Below, one piece after another: positions 1 through 7,559 of a stretch of DNA of 64,000 bases. The notes below the pieces were generated by a model. It searched no databases. It was not told where the DNA came from and was given only the letters and a program-made list of their open reading frames with translations. Source of the stretch: Spirochaetota bacterium (GTDB lineage Bacteria; Spirochaetota; Spirochaetia; Treponematales; UBA12059); contig JAKLDN010000002.1 in the NCBI GenBank assembly GCA_022703505.1, positions 124,001-188,000 of the forward strand, in the 5' to 3' direction. The translations under genes and the position numbers were made by a program. Numbering within the stretch: position 1 is the stretch's first letter; every line of letters begins with the position of its first letter.

Positions 1-29
1 GCTAAGCTCGGAACCGGAGCGCCACGCCC

Positions 30-47
30 GGTATACGCGGGTATACC
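30..47. promoter_or_regulatory. Inverted repeat, possible operator
   Basis: GGTATAC and GTATACC flank a four-base GCGG centre, giving a perfect 7-4-7 inverted repeat. It lies about 45 bases upstream of the -35 box of the first operon, so it could be a repressor or activator site. No regulator gene is visible at this edge of the window. Confidence 0.35.
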
Positions 48-93
48 TGGGCTGGGGCGTGTTCGCGCTGATGCCGCGGTGATGCGCGAGGGT

Positions 94-122
94 TTGACCG
101 TCCGCCGATTAAAGATTATGAT
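94..122 (+). promoter_or_regulatory. Sigma-70 type promoter for the VOC operon
   Basis: TTGACC at 94-99 and TATGAT at 117-122 are separated by exactly 17 bases. Transcription should begin near 129, leaving a leader of about 57 bases before the ATG at 186. Apart from this promoter and the repeat at 30-47, positions 1-185 hold nothing else I can support. Confidence 0.65.
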
Positions 123-185
123 AATAGTAATATATGATTCTTGGGCCGCATGCCGAAAGCCCGGTCTTCGGGGGAGGGACCTGCG

Positions 186-599
186 ATGAAGGGAATACCG
201 TACGTCAATTTCAACGGGAACTGCGAGGAGGCCGTACGCTTCTACCACTCCATCCTGGGAGGGGAGCTGGAGCTTCTGCGATTCAAGGACATACCGGAGG
301 GCGGCGGAATGCGTCCGGGCGGGACATGGAACGACAAGATCATGCACGGGTCCCTGAAATTCAAGGGCGGTAACTACCTGTACTTCAGCGATTCCTGGGA
401 GGAGAATCCGGTCACCGTCGGATCGAACGTGACCGTCCACCTGGAGGTGGATTCCGAGAAGGACGTGTACACCTTCGTGGAAAAACTGGGCGCCGGAGGT
501 ACTATCCAGATGCCCGCGGCAAAGGTTTTCTGGGGCTCCGTATACGGAAGCGTCGTGGACAGGTACGGGGTCTGTTGGGGAATCGAATACCAACTCTGA
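186..599 (+). CDS. VOC-fold (PhnB-like) protein
   Basis: This 137-residue protein belongs to the glyoxalase/bleomycin-resistance/dioxygenase (VOC) superfamily, PhnB-like branch. It opens with a beta strand leading into NGNCEEAVRFYHSILGGE, the usual first beta-alpha unit of the fold, and ends with the conserved VDRYGVCWGIEY strand seen in PhnB-type proteins. The start at 186 is preferred over an in-frame ATG at 141 because a GGGGGAGGG ribosome site lies just before it and homologues begin at this point. Metal ligands are not obvious and the substrate cannot be told from sequence. It is followed by a second VOC gene, suggesting a shared role in stress or small-molecule handling. Confidence 0.8.
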   Translation: MKGIPYVNFNGNCEEAVRFYHSILGGELELLRFKDIPEGGGMRPGGTWNDKIMHGSLKFKGGNYLYFSDSWEENPVTVGSNVTVHLEVDSEKDVYTFVEKLGAGGTIQMPAAKVFWGSVYGSVVDRYGVCWGIEYQL

Positions 600-645
600 T
601 TTCCGAGGTACGTTCGTTCCTAATTCGCGGAACGAAGGAGCGTGT

Positions 646-1137
646 ATGGCCGGCAAACCGGTTCCCTGTCTCTGGTTCAACAATACCGCCAAGGAAGCCG
701 TGGAGTACTACCTCTCCATCTTCAAGGGAGGGCGGATACTCTCGATCGATCATTACACGGAGGTGGGAGAAGAGATCACGGGCCACAAGAAGGGCGATAT
801 CGTGACGATCGAGTTCGAGATACTGGAAACGAGGTTCATCGCCCTCAACGCGGGCCCCGAGTTCTCGTTCAATCCGTCCGTATCTTTCACGATAGAATGC
901 TCCGATCAAGAGGAGATCGATTACTATTGGGAACGGCTGTCGAGCAAACCCGAGGCGGAGCAGTGCGGATGGCTCCAGGATAGATACGGCGTATCGTGGC
1001 AGATCGTCCCCAGGATGCTTTCGGAGGCGTTGCTGAACGGAACCCCGGAACAACGGCGGAGGCTGACGGAAGTCTACATGGATATGAAAAAATTCGACCT
1101 CGAAAAACTGGAGGCCGCCTTGAGGACGGAACCATGA
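646..1137 (+). CDS. VOC-fold (PhnB / 3-demethylubiquinone-methyltransferase-like) protein
   Basis: A 163-residue second VOC protein, with the opening PCLWFNNTAKEAVEYY and the closing DRYGVSWQIVP signature of the PhnB/DUF899-adjacent group often annotated as 3-demethylubiquinone-9 3-methyltransferase domain proteins. That name is historical and does not imply methyltransferase activity. AAGGAG at 635-640 fixes the ATG at 646. A C-terminal helical tail of about 40 residues, rich in E and K, extends past the VOC core. Its stop overlaps the start of the DUF2200 gene (ATGA), so the two are probably translationally coupled. Confidence 0.82.
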   Translation: MAGKPVPCLWFNNTAKEAVEYYLSIFKGGRILSIDHYTEVGEEITGHKKGDIVTIEFEILETRFIALNAGPEFSFNPSVSFTIECSDQEEIDYYWERLSSKPEAEQCGWLQDRYGVSWQIVPRMLSEALLNGTPEQRRRLTEVYMDMKKFDLEKLEAALRTEP

Positions 1138-1508
1138 GCGGAACCCCCAAGGGCGGGACGCAGGCCGAAAAATTCCGGCGCATGGTGTTCGCGAAGGTCT
1201 ACCCGCTGTACCTCGAGAAGGCGGCGAAAAAGGGACGCTCGAAGGAAGAAGTGGACATGGTGATCAGCTGGTTGACGGGATACGACGAGCAAGGGCTGCG
1301 GAAGCGGATCGAGGAGGGGTGCGATTTCGAGACCTTCTTCGACGGGGCCCCCCGGTTCAATCCCGACGCCGTCAAGATCACGGGGCTGATCTGCGGCTGG
1401 CGGGTCGAGGAGATCGAGGATCCCCTGGTCCGCAAGGTCCGGTACCTGGACAAGCTCGTCGACGAACTGGCCCGGGGCAAGGCGATGGACAAGATCCTGA
1501 GGAAGTAG
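1134..1508 (+). CDS. DUF2200 family protein
   Basis: A 124-residue protein of the DUF2200 family, recognised from FAKVYPLYLEKAAKKGRSKEE, the VISWLTGYDE segment and the C-terminal LVRKVRYLDKLVDELARGK helix. Length and arrangement match the family. The biochemical role is unknown; members often occur beside VOC-type or stress genes, as here. The ATG overlaps the stop of the upstream VOC gene by four bases. It is the third gene of the operon driven by the promoter at 94-122. Confidence 0.85.
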   Translation: MSGTPKGGTQAEKFRRMVFAKVYPLYLEKAAKKGRSKEEVDMVISWLTGYDEQGLRKRIEEGCDFETFFDGAPRFNPDAVKITGLICGWRVEEIEDPLVRKVRYLDKLVDELARGKAMDKILRK

Positions 1509-1571
1509 CTGACCGGGCCCGGGGTGTCGTAGAATAGGGATGTTCCCAGACCCTCGAGCAGGAGGCAATCC

Positions 1572-3242
1572 ATGTCCGCGTCCCTTCCGATCTGCCGTGT
1601 TCCCGAATCGAAGACCGCCGTGTCCCTCGACCTCTCCATGGCGGCCCGGCACGGCCTGGTGACCGGGGCCACGGGCACGGGCAAGACCGTCACCCTCCAG
1701 GCCCTGGCCCAGGGCTTTTCGGAAGCGGGGGTCTCGGTCTTCTGCTGCGATGTGAAGGGGGATTTGTCGGGCATCGCCGCGCCGGGGGGGAACAATGCCA
1801 AGATCGGGGCAGCCTTCGGCAAGCTCGGGCTTCCGGAGCCGGCCTGGAAGGGCTGCCCGGCGGCGTTCTGGGACGTCTTCGGAAAGAAGGGGCATCCCCT
1901 CCGGGCCACGGTCTCCGATCTGGGCCCTCTGCTCCTGGGGCGCCTCATGGGGCTGTCCGACGTGCAGGCGGATTCCCTGCGCCTGCTGTTCCGTATCGCC
2001 GACGAAAAGGGACTGCCCGTCCTGGACCTGGCGGATCTCCGCGCCCTGATCGGCTGGGCAACGGACAACGCCGCCGCCCTCAAGGCCGAATACGGCCTTT
2101 TGTCCTCCGCCAGCCTGGGCGCCCTCCAGCGGTCCGTTCTGGTGCTGGAGGATTCCGGGGCCGGCAGGTTCTTCGGGGAACCCGCCCTCCAGATCGGGGA
2201 CCTGATCCGGACGGCCCCGGACGGGCGCGGCATGGTACACGTCCTGGCCTCCGAGGATCTCATGGCCGAGCCGACTCTGTACGCCACGGTCCTCCTCCAT
2301 ATCCTCGGGGAGCTTTTCGAGGAGCTTCCCGAGGCGGGGGACCTCTCCAAGCCCCGGCTCATCCTCCTGCTGGACGAGGCCCACCTCCTCTTCGACGACG
2401 CCCCCAAGGCCCTGGTGGACGCGGTGGAGCGGACCGCCCGGCTGGTGCGGTCCAAGGGTGTGGGCCTGTGGCTGGTCACCCAGAGCCCCCTGGACGTGCC
2501 CGAATCGGTGCTGGGCCAGCTGGGAAACCGGGTGCACCACGCCCTCCGGGCCTACACCCCCAAGGACCGCAAGGCCGTCGACTCGGTGGCCAACAGCCTT
2601 CGTCCCAATCCCCGGGTGGACGCCGCGGCGGCCATCACGGAGTTGGGGGTGGGGGAGGCCCTGGTCTCCTTCCTGGACGCCGACGGCCGTCCGACCCCGG
2701 TGGAGCGGGCCCGGGTGGTTCCCCCCGCCTCCCGCATCGGCCCCCTCTCGCCCGAGGAGCGTTCCGCCCTGGTCGCGGCCTCTCCCCTGGGTACCCGGTA
2801 CGACAAGCCCGTGGACCGCGAATCCGCCTACGAGATGCTCCGGGGCCGGATGGCGTCGACCGGGTCCGGAACCTCAGGCGGACAGGGGGCGGGGACTCGT
2901 TCCCCGGGGAAGGCCGGCCCCGGGGCGGGTTCCCGGGAACCCACCATCGAGGAGATCGAGGCGGAGCTCCGGGGCTGGCCGATGCCGTCCCGGACCGAGC
3001 CGGAGTACCCCGACTACGCCGAGGAGCCTCCCGCCCGCCGGGCGCCGGTCTCCCGGTCCTCGGGGGGGAGCCGGCCCGCGGCGCGATCCGGTTCTCGGTC
3101 CGTCCGATCCGGGGGCTACGCGGCTTCGGGGGGCTCCTTCGCGGAGGACCTGGCACGTCTGGCCCTCTCCGCCGCGGGCCGGGAGTTGGGGCGGCAGGTC
3201 GTGCGGGGCCTCCTGGGCACGCCGAGCCGACGACGCCGCTAG
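1572..3242 (+). CDS. HerA-like ATPase of the DUF853 family (YjgR-like)
   Basis: A 556-residue P-loop ATPase related to the HerA/FtsK class and most like E. coli YjgR (DUF853). The Walker A motif TGATGTGKT is at residues 31-39 and a Walker B plus catalytic stretch RLILLLDEAHLLF is near 260-272. The VTQSPLDVPESVLGQLGNRVHH segment is typical of the family. Residues after about 430 are Pro/Gly/Ser/Arg-rich and probably disordered, ending in an RRRR tail. AGGAGG at 1560-1565 supports the start. True archaeal-type HerA works with the NurA nuclease, but no nurA is nearby, so involvement in end resection should not be assumed. A possible -10 (TAGAAT, 1530-1535) precedes it with only a weak -35. Confidence 0.85.
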   Translation: MSASLPICRVPESKTAVSLDLSMAARHGLVTGATGTGKTVTLQALAQGFSEAGVSVFCCDVKGDLSGIAAPGGNNAKIGAAFGKLGLPEPAWKGCPAAFWDVFGKKGHPLRATVSDLGPLLLGRLMGLSDVQADSLRLLFRIADEKGLPVLDLADLRALIGWATDNAAALKAEYGLLSSASLGALQRSVLVLEDSGAGRFFGEPALQIGDLIRTAPDGRGMVHVLASEDLMAEPTLYATVLLHILGELFEELPEAGDLSKPRLILLLDEAHLLFDDAPKALVDAVERTARLVRSKGVGLWLVTQSPLDVPESVLGQLGNRVHHALRAYTPKDRKAVDSVANSLRPNPRVDAAAAITELGVGEALVSFLDADGRPTPVERARVVPPASRIGPLSPEERSALVAASPLGTRYDKPVDRESAYEMLRGRMASTGSGTSGGQGAGTRSPGKAGPGAGSREPTIEEIEAELRGWPMPSRTEPEYPDYAEEPPARRAPVSRSSGGSRPAARSGSRSVRSGGYAASGGSFAEDLARLALSAAGRELGRQVVRGLLGTPSRRRR

Positions 3243-3372
3243 CACGGGGAGTCGAAAGCCCGTGACCGTGCTCCGGGACGGAACGGGAACGCCCGCCGCG
3301 GAGCATCCGGGAACTCGAGCGGGCGGTGATCAAGAGCGTCGGAGAAAACGAGCTCATCGGGGAGAACCAGGG

Positions 3373-4239
3373 ATGAACGTCACGGTCTGGGGTTGCCGGG
3401 GCTCCATCACATCGCCCGGCAGGGATACGCTCCGGTACGGGGGAGAGACGACCTGCCTTGAGATCGTCACGGACGGCGGCGACCGAATCGTCATCGACGC
3501 GGGATCCGGTCTCCGGAGGCTCGGGCAGCATATTTTGAAGGATCCCGACGTCGCGGACATCACCCTCCTTCTGACCCACGCCCACTGGGACCACCTGGTG
3601 GGCTTCCCCTTTTTCCGGCCCGCGTTTTTCTCCAAGTACACGATCACTCTCTGCGGAGGGTCCGATCCCCGGATCTCGGTGCTCAAATCCCTGCGGCACC
3701 AGATGGAGCCGCCGTATTTCCCCGTCGACATGAGCGTAATGAAGGCGAAGTTCGTCACCGGCTGCACCTGCGGCTGCTCGGAATGCGGAAACGAGCTCGC
3801 CGTAGGGAGCGGATCCCATCGCTGCGAATCCATTCCCCTGAGCCATCCCAACGGCGGATACGGGTTCAAGCTTACGGACAACCGGGGGCGGGCCTTCGTC
3901 CTGCTCACGGACAACGAGCTGCGGTATCGGCACGAGACGGGACTGGACCGCGAAGGGTACGTGGAGTTCTGCAGGGATGCCCGCCTCCTCTTCCACGACG
4001 CCTGCTACACCGAGGAGAAGTACGAGAGGACGAGGACCTGGGGGCATTCGACCTACAAGGACGCGATCGACCTCGCGATCGACGCCGGCGTGGAGCGCCT
4101 CGGGCTGTTCCACCACAATCCCGATCGAGGCGACGACGAGATCGACGGGATCCTCGGGTGGTGCCGTTCGTACATCTCGGGACGGGGGAGCGGACTTGAC
4201 TGTTTCGCCTGCGCGGAGGGAATGACCCTGGCCGTATGA
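3373..4239 (+). CDS. Metallo-beta-lactamase-fold hydrolase with Cys-rich insert
   Basis: A 288-residue MBL-fold protein with the binuclear metal motif THAHWDH (H69, H71, D73, H74) and later conserved LLTDNE and GHSTYKDA motifs. The opening VTVWGCRGSITSPG and the GGETTCLEI segment place it with the group often found next to cyclic-nucleotide or signalling genes, distant from classical lactamases. An insertion near residues 131-151 holds five cysteines (131, 133, 135, 138, 151), enough for an extra structural metal site. The reading frame stays open upstream into the HerA gene, but similarity starts at 3373, which has a GGAGAACCAGGG stretch just upstream. Confidence 0.85.
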   Translation: MNVTVWGCRGSITSPGRDTLRYGGETTCLEIVTDGGDRIVIDAGSGLRRLGQHILKDPDVADITLLLTHAHWDHLVGFPFFRPAFFSKYTITLCGGSDPRISVLKSLRHQMEPPYFPVDMSVMKAKFVTGCTCGCSECGNELAVGSGSHRCESIPLSHPNGGYGFKLTDNRGRAFVLLTDNELRYRHETGLDREGYVEFCRDARLLFHDACYTEEKYERTRTWGHSTYKDAIDLAIDAGVERLGLFHHNPDRGDDEIDGILGWCRSYISGRGSGLDCFACAEGMTLAV

Positions 4240-4345
4240 CGACCGCTGGCCGGTTCCGGCGACCGGGGAAGCCGCCGCGGAGGCTTGCGGCGCCGCCTTC
4301 GCCGCGCCACAATGATAGCGGCTGCGATATTACCGGGAGGTTCCC

Positions 4346-5140
4346 ATGATCTTCATTCCCGCCGGATTGGCCGCCCTGGCCGTCCTCTTCTTCTTCCTGG
4401 GCCGGGGGCAGGGCCGGAAGGCCTACGACATGCAGACCACCGAGACGAGCTCGGCGGCGGACCTTGCCCGGCTGGCCTCGGACATCGCCCAGGAGATCGG
4501 GGCCGGTTCCCTGGCCCAGACCGCGGAGATCAAGGGCACGATCGAGTGCGACGCGCCCCTGTCCGCGGAGATGTCCGGGACCGGGTGCGTCTGGTACCGG
4601 TCCGTGGTGACCCGGGAGTACGAGGAGCCCTACACCGAGCGGGACTCGGACGGCAAGACTCGGTCCGGAACCCGCAGGGGCTCGGAGACGGTCTCGTCCA
4701 ACGAGCGTCGCGTCCCCTTCCGGGTCCGGGACGCCTCGGGCTCCTGCGAAGTGGACCCCGAGGGCGCGGCCATGGACGGGGAGAGGGTCCTGTCCCGGTT
4801 CGAGCAAGGCGATCAAGGCCCGAGCCTCAGCTTCGGGGGTCTGACCGTCCGGTTGGGCGGGATCGGCGCGGGGCGCAGGACGATCGGCTACCGGCTGGAG
4901 GAGTGGGCGGTGCCGACGGGCCGAGCGGTCTACGTGCTGGGTGAGGCCCGGGACGACGGAGGCCGCCTCCGGGTGGGCAAGCCCTCCGCCAAGGGCGGCC
5001 GCTTCCTGGTCTCCCTCAAGACCGAGGAGGAGCTGGTTCGCGCCGCGAAGTCCGGCTCCACGATCCTGACGGTGCTGGCGGGACTGTTCACGGCCGCGGC
5101 CGTCGTAGTCCTGGTCCTGGTGCTGACCGGCGTGATCTGA
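4346..5140 (+). CDS. GIDE-domain membrane protein (MUL1-like, no RING)
   Basis: A 264-residue protein with one N-terminal membrane helix (residues 1-20), a soluble core and a C-terminal membrane helix (about 238-264). The core carries features of the GIDE domain found in mitochondrial E3 ligase MUL1/MAPL: AEIKGTIECDAPLSAEMSGTGCVWYRS, then VPFRVRDASGSCEVDPEGA and a final GYRLEEWAVPTGRAVYVLGEA. No RING finger is present, so no ubiquitin ligase role is implied. Bacterial members are common but uncharacterised. The ribosome site is GGGAGG. A strong terminator follows at 5160. Confidence 0.75.
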   Translation: MIFIPAGLAALAVLFFFLGRGQGRKAYDMQTTETSSAADLARLASDIAQEIGAGSLAQTAEIKGTIECDAPLSAEMSGTGCVWYRSVVTREYEEPYTERDSDGKTRSGTRRGSETVSSNERRVPFRVRDASGSCEVDPEGAAMDGERVLSRFEQGDQGPSLSFGGLTVRLGGIGAGRRTIGYRLEEWAVPTGRAVYVLGEARDDGGRLRVGKPSAKGGRFLVSLKTEEELVRAAKSGSTILTVLAGLFTAAAVVVLVLVLTGVI

Positions 5141-5159
5141 AGCCCTTCCCGAAAAGACG

Positions 5160-5192
5160 GGCGCCCCGAAGGATCGGGGCGCCTCTTGTTTG
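5160..5192 (+). terminator. Rho-independent terminator
   Basis: GGCGCCCCG (5160-5168) and CGGGGCGCC (5175-5183) form a perfect nine-pair stem with the loop AAGGAT, followed by TCTTGTTTG. It ends the GIDE gene transcript and may also insulate the convergent ABC operon, whose last gene stops at 5252. Confidence 0.8.
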
Positions 5193-5251
5193 ACTGTACG
5201 GTCCGGTCCGCAGAAACCTCGGCGGCCGGCCTCTATTTTAGACCTTCGTTC

Positions 5252-5338
5252 TCAGAAGGCCAGGACGATCACCGCCGCGGCCACGGCGGCAAGGCTGGCC
5301 GCAGCGTAGGCGATCAGGGTCAGGGTGCTCTTCCTCAT
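5252..5338 (-). CDS. 28-residue hydrophobic membrane peptide
   Basis: A tiny reading frame of 28 codons, MRKST followed by one continuous hydrophobic helix ending VIVLAF. Its ATG (5338-5336) overlaps the stop of the GntR-type regulator gene (ATGA), and a GAGGAGAGG ribosome site lies just upstream inside that gene. Such spacing mirrors the other couplings in this operon. It looks like a single-pass small membrane protein, perhaps a partner or modulator of the ABC transporter. No homologue is recognised. It is too short to exclude chance. Confidence 0.5.
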   Translation of the reverse strand: MRKSTLTLIAYAAASLAAVAAAVIVLAF

Positions 5339-5733
5339 ATCGTCCTCTCCTCGGCGGCCTTCGAGCCGCCCGTCCCGGCGGTCCGGGACCGCCAGGCTTC
5401 CTGTATGGTTTCCATGCCTATGCCCAGTTCCTCCATCCGGACGAAGAGCTTCGGGAGCTCCTCGGAGAAGAACCGGTCCCTGCGCTCCCGGGCCGCCACG
5501 GCGGGCCCGTCCTCGGCCAGGAAGTACCCGGTGCCCCGCTCGCAACGGGCCACCCCCCGGTCCGCCAGGGCCGCCAGGGCCCGGGCGGCGGTGTTGGGGT
5601 TCACCTGGAGGGAGACCGCCAGGTCCCGGGCGGAGGGCAGACGCTCCCCGGCGGTCAGGGCGCCGGACACAGCCTGGGCCGCAAGGTCGTCGGCGATCTG
5701 CTCGTAGATGGGGGACGAATCATTGAACCTCAT
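5335..5733 (-). CDS. GntR family regulator, YtrA subfamily
   Basis: A 132-residue transcription factor with an N-terminal winged helix (SPIYEQIADDLAAQAVSGAL, then LPSARDLAVSLQVNPNTAARAL) and the short C-terminal helical tail of about 55 residues that defines the YtrA branch of GntR regulators. Members normally repress their own ABC transporter operon. That fits here: the gene is third in an operon of ABC ATPase, permease and regulator, overlapping the permease gene by 14 bases. A palindrome of the YtrA type lies upstream of the operon at 7391-7414. Confidence 0.9.
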   Translation of the reverse strand: MRFNDSSPIYEQIADDLAAQAVSGALTAGERLPSARDLAVSLQVNPNTAARALAALADRGVARCERGTGYFLAEDGPAVAARERRDRFFSEELPKLFVRMEELGIGMETIQEAWRSRTAGTGGSKAAEERTI

Positions 5734-6517
5734 CGACCGCTTCCTTCTCCGCCACGCGGAAGTACCCGTAGACCGCAGCGGCGGCCCAGGAGAACCAGCC
5801 CCAGGCCCGGAAGACCCAGATCAGGACGGGCTCGGAGGCCGGGTCGAAATCGGGCCGGAACCGGTAGGAGAAGTGCCGGTTCCCCAGGGCTTCCCGGCCC
5901 TCCGGGGTGGAAAGGAGCATCCCGAGGACGAAGAGGAAGCCCAGGAACGCGGCCCAGGCCGAGAACAGGGCCCCCGCCTTGACCAGGGAGAGCTTGCCGA
6001 ACCGGGCCGAGGCGGCCAGGGAAGCGGTCACGAAGAAGAGGTAGCCGAAGACGCTCCCCTCGTCCAGACCGGCCAGGGGGTTGAAGACCACCCCCGGGGA
6101 GGCCTTGAGCAGGGCCGCCAGGCCCTCCAGGATCGCGGACAGTCCCGACGCCGCCAGGGCCGCGGCCAGGGGGTACACGACCACATACGAGACGAAGGCC
6201 GCCGCGTACTTTTCGAAGGACGTGGCCGGCAGGAGGATCCAGTCGGACCCGCCCCGGCCGTTGTGCATCTGGGAGAAGGCCCGGCCCGCCAGGAGGACGC
6301 CGCCCAGCCAGATCAGGAAGGCCCAGCCGCTTTCGCCGGAGTGGCGGGAGGGGTGGTTGAGGAACGCGGCACCGCCCAGGAGGATGGAAAGGACGTTCAG
6401 ACCCGCCAGGGCCCCCAGGGCGATGAGGAAGGGGGAAAGGTCCTCGAGCAGGCGGTTGCGGGCGAGGAGCGCGACGCGCTCCGGGGAAAACGGCGTACGT
6501 ACGGTTGTATCGTTCAT
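5720..6517 (-). CDS. ABC transporter membrane subunit
   Basis: A 265-residue integral membrane protein with about six hydrophobic segments and no signal peptide. It resembles the ABC-2-like permeases found beside YtrA-type regulators. The sequence itself is not strongly conserved, so assignment rests on topology and on its position between the ATPase gene (four-base overlap, ATGA) and the regulator gene (14-base overlap). It would form the transmembrane channel with the ATPase at 6514-7377. The substrate is unknown; related systems respond to cell-wall-active compounds. Confidence 0.78.
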   Translation of the reverse strand: MNDTTVRTPFSPERVALLARNRLLEDLSPFLIALGALAGLNVLSILLGGAAFLNHPSRHSGESGWAFLIWLGGVLLAGRAFSQMHNGRGGSDWILLPATSFEKYAAAFVSYVVVYPLAAALAASGLSAILEGLAALLKASPGVVFNPLAGLDEGSVFGYLFFVTASLAASARFGKLSLVKAGALFSAWAAFLGFLFVLGMLLSTPEGREALGNRHFSYRFRPDFDPASEPVLIWVFRAWGWFSWAAAAVYGYFRVAEKEAVDEVQ

Positions 6518-7377
6518 TTGAGGTCTCCTGCGTCGGGGTTGTAGGGGCCGGGATTCCGCCCTTCCAGGGCGGCCCGGAAGGCCTCGGGGCGGGACACGGC
6601 GGCGGTGAAGGCCAGTTCCAGGTCCGCGCAGCTGCCGGGCTTGGCCAGGAGGGCCGTCCAGCCCAGGGCGTCGCGCTCGGCGTAGATCACCGGCCGGCCT
6701 TCAAGGCCGGGAAGCCGTTCCACGGACAGCCGGTCGGACAGGGCCGAGGCGGGGAAGGAGCAGAGGATCTTCCCGCCGTGCAGGATGACGACGGGATCCA
6801 GTAGGTTCTCCAGGTCCCGGGCCTGGTGGGTGGAGACCACGATCACCCGGTCCGGCGTGGACGCCGCGGCCAGGGCCCGGCGGAACTGGGCCTTGGAGGG
6901 GATGTCCAGGCCGTTCGTGGGCTCGTCCAGGAAGACCGCCCGGGACCCGCCGGCCAGGGCGGCGGCCACCGCGAACTTCTTACGCTGGCCGTAGGACATC
7001 TTGGCCACGCTCTTCCCCGGGTCCACCGCGAACTCCTCGAGGAGGGACCGGAAGAGCCCGGCGTCCATGGCCGGACGGAAGGCCCCGTAGCGTTCCAGCC
7101 AGGTCTCCGGGGAGAGGGCGGGGCCCCAGGGGTCCTCGGGGACGAAGCAGACGTCCGCCAGGACCGCGGCGGACCTCGACCCCGGGCGTTTCCCGAAGAC
7201 TTCCACAAGCCCGGAGGCGGGGAACAAGGCCCCCGCCCCCAGCTTGAGGAGACTCGTCTTGCCGGCCCCGTTCAGGCCGAGGAGGCCGACCGTGGATCCG
7301 GCCTCCATCGCAAGTTCCAGGCCCTCGAAGAGCGGCCGTTTGCCGTACGCGAACGTCACGGCGTCGAATCGAACCAT
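6514..7377 (-). CDS. ABC transporter ATP-binding protein
   Basis: A 287-residue ATPase. Walker A GLNGAGKT is at residues 34-41, the signature is the variant MSYGQRKK, Walker B is RAVFLDEPTNGLD and the switch histidine is in STHQ. The SYGQ signature is typical of ABC-2 type exporter ATPases linked to YtrA regulators. An ATG twelve bases further upstream (7389) is in frame, but GGAGG spaced five bases before 7377 shows that the internal ATG is the likely start; the upstream ATG overlaps the ribosome site itself. First gene of the operon. Confidence 0.88.
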   Translation of the reverse strand: MVRFDAVTFAYGKRPLFEGLELAMEAGSTVGLLGLNGAGKTSLLKLGAGALFPASGLVEVFGKRPGSRSAAVLADVCFVPEDPWGPALSPETWLERYGAFRPAMDAGLFRSLLEEFAVDPGKSVAKMSYGQRKKFAVAAALAGGSRAVFLDEPTNGLDIPSKAQFRRALAAASTPDRVIVVSTHQARDLENLLDPVVILHGGKILCSFPASALSDRLSVERLPGLEGRPVIYAERDALGWTALLAKPGSCADLELAFTAAVSRPEAFRAALEGRNPGPYNPDAGDLK

Positions 7378-7390
7378 GATTACCTCCATG

Positions 7391-7414
7391 GTGTATTAGT
7401 GTAGTAATACACTA
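7391..7414. promoter_or_regulatory. Nested palindromic operator of the YtrA-type regulator
   Basis: Two overlapping perfect inverted repeats occur: GTGTATTA (7391-7398) with TAATACAC (7405-7412), and TAGTGTA (7397-7403) with TACACTA (7408-7414) around GTAA. The second matches the general AGTGTA...TACACT form of YtrA-family operators. The site lies about 14-37 bases upstream of the ABC ATPase start, where bound repressor would block initiation. Confidence 0.8.
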
Positions 7415-7523
7415 GCGTGATCTTGAAAAGAAGTCAAGGGGATTCGGATGAATTTTCCGCGGCATCCGTCCGCGGGAACCGGAACTCGGCTTCGAGGAGC
7501 GGTTTCCGTCCCGACGTCTCGTC

Positions 7524-7553
7524 TTGCGTCCCCTCGGGGCGCCCGCCTATACT
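7524..7553 (+). promoter_or_regulatory. Promoter of the glpA-like gene, predicted leaderless
   Basis: TTGCGT (7524-7529), 18 bases, TATACT (7548-7553), then only six bases to the ATG at 7560. No ribosome-binding sequence precedes the ATG. Transcription should start at or next to the A of the start codon. Confidence 0.6.
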
Positions 7554-7559
7554 TTCGCC

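Noticed and set aside
1074-2540. Long open frame on the minus strand opposite the DUF2200 and HerA-like genes
   Set aside because: It is rich in Gly, Arg, Pro and Gln, has no domain or ribosome site and mirrors codon bias of the plus-strand genes. Such antisense frames are expected in GC-rich DNA.
1572-3242. HerA-NurA end-resection or defence system
   Set aside because: The protein is of the DUF853/YjgR type and there is no NurA, Sir2 or DUF4297 partner nearby.
2458-3372. N-terminal extension of the MBL-fold gene into the HerA-like gene
   Set aside because: The extension would be Pro/Arg/Trp-rich nonsense overlapping a real gene in another frame; the fold begins at 3373 with a plausible ribosome site.
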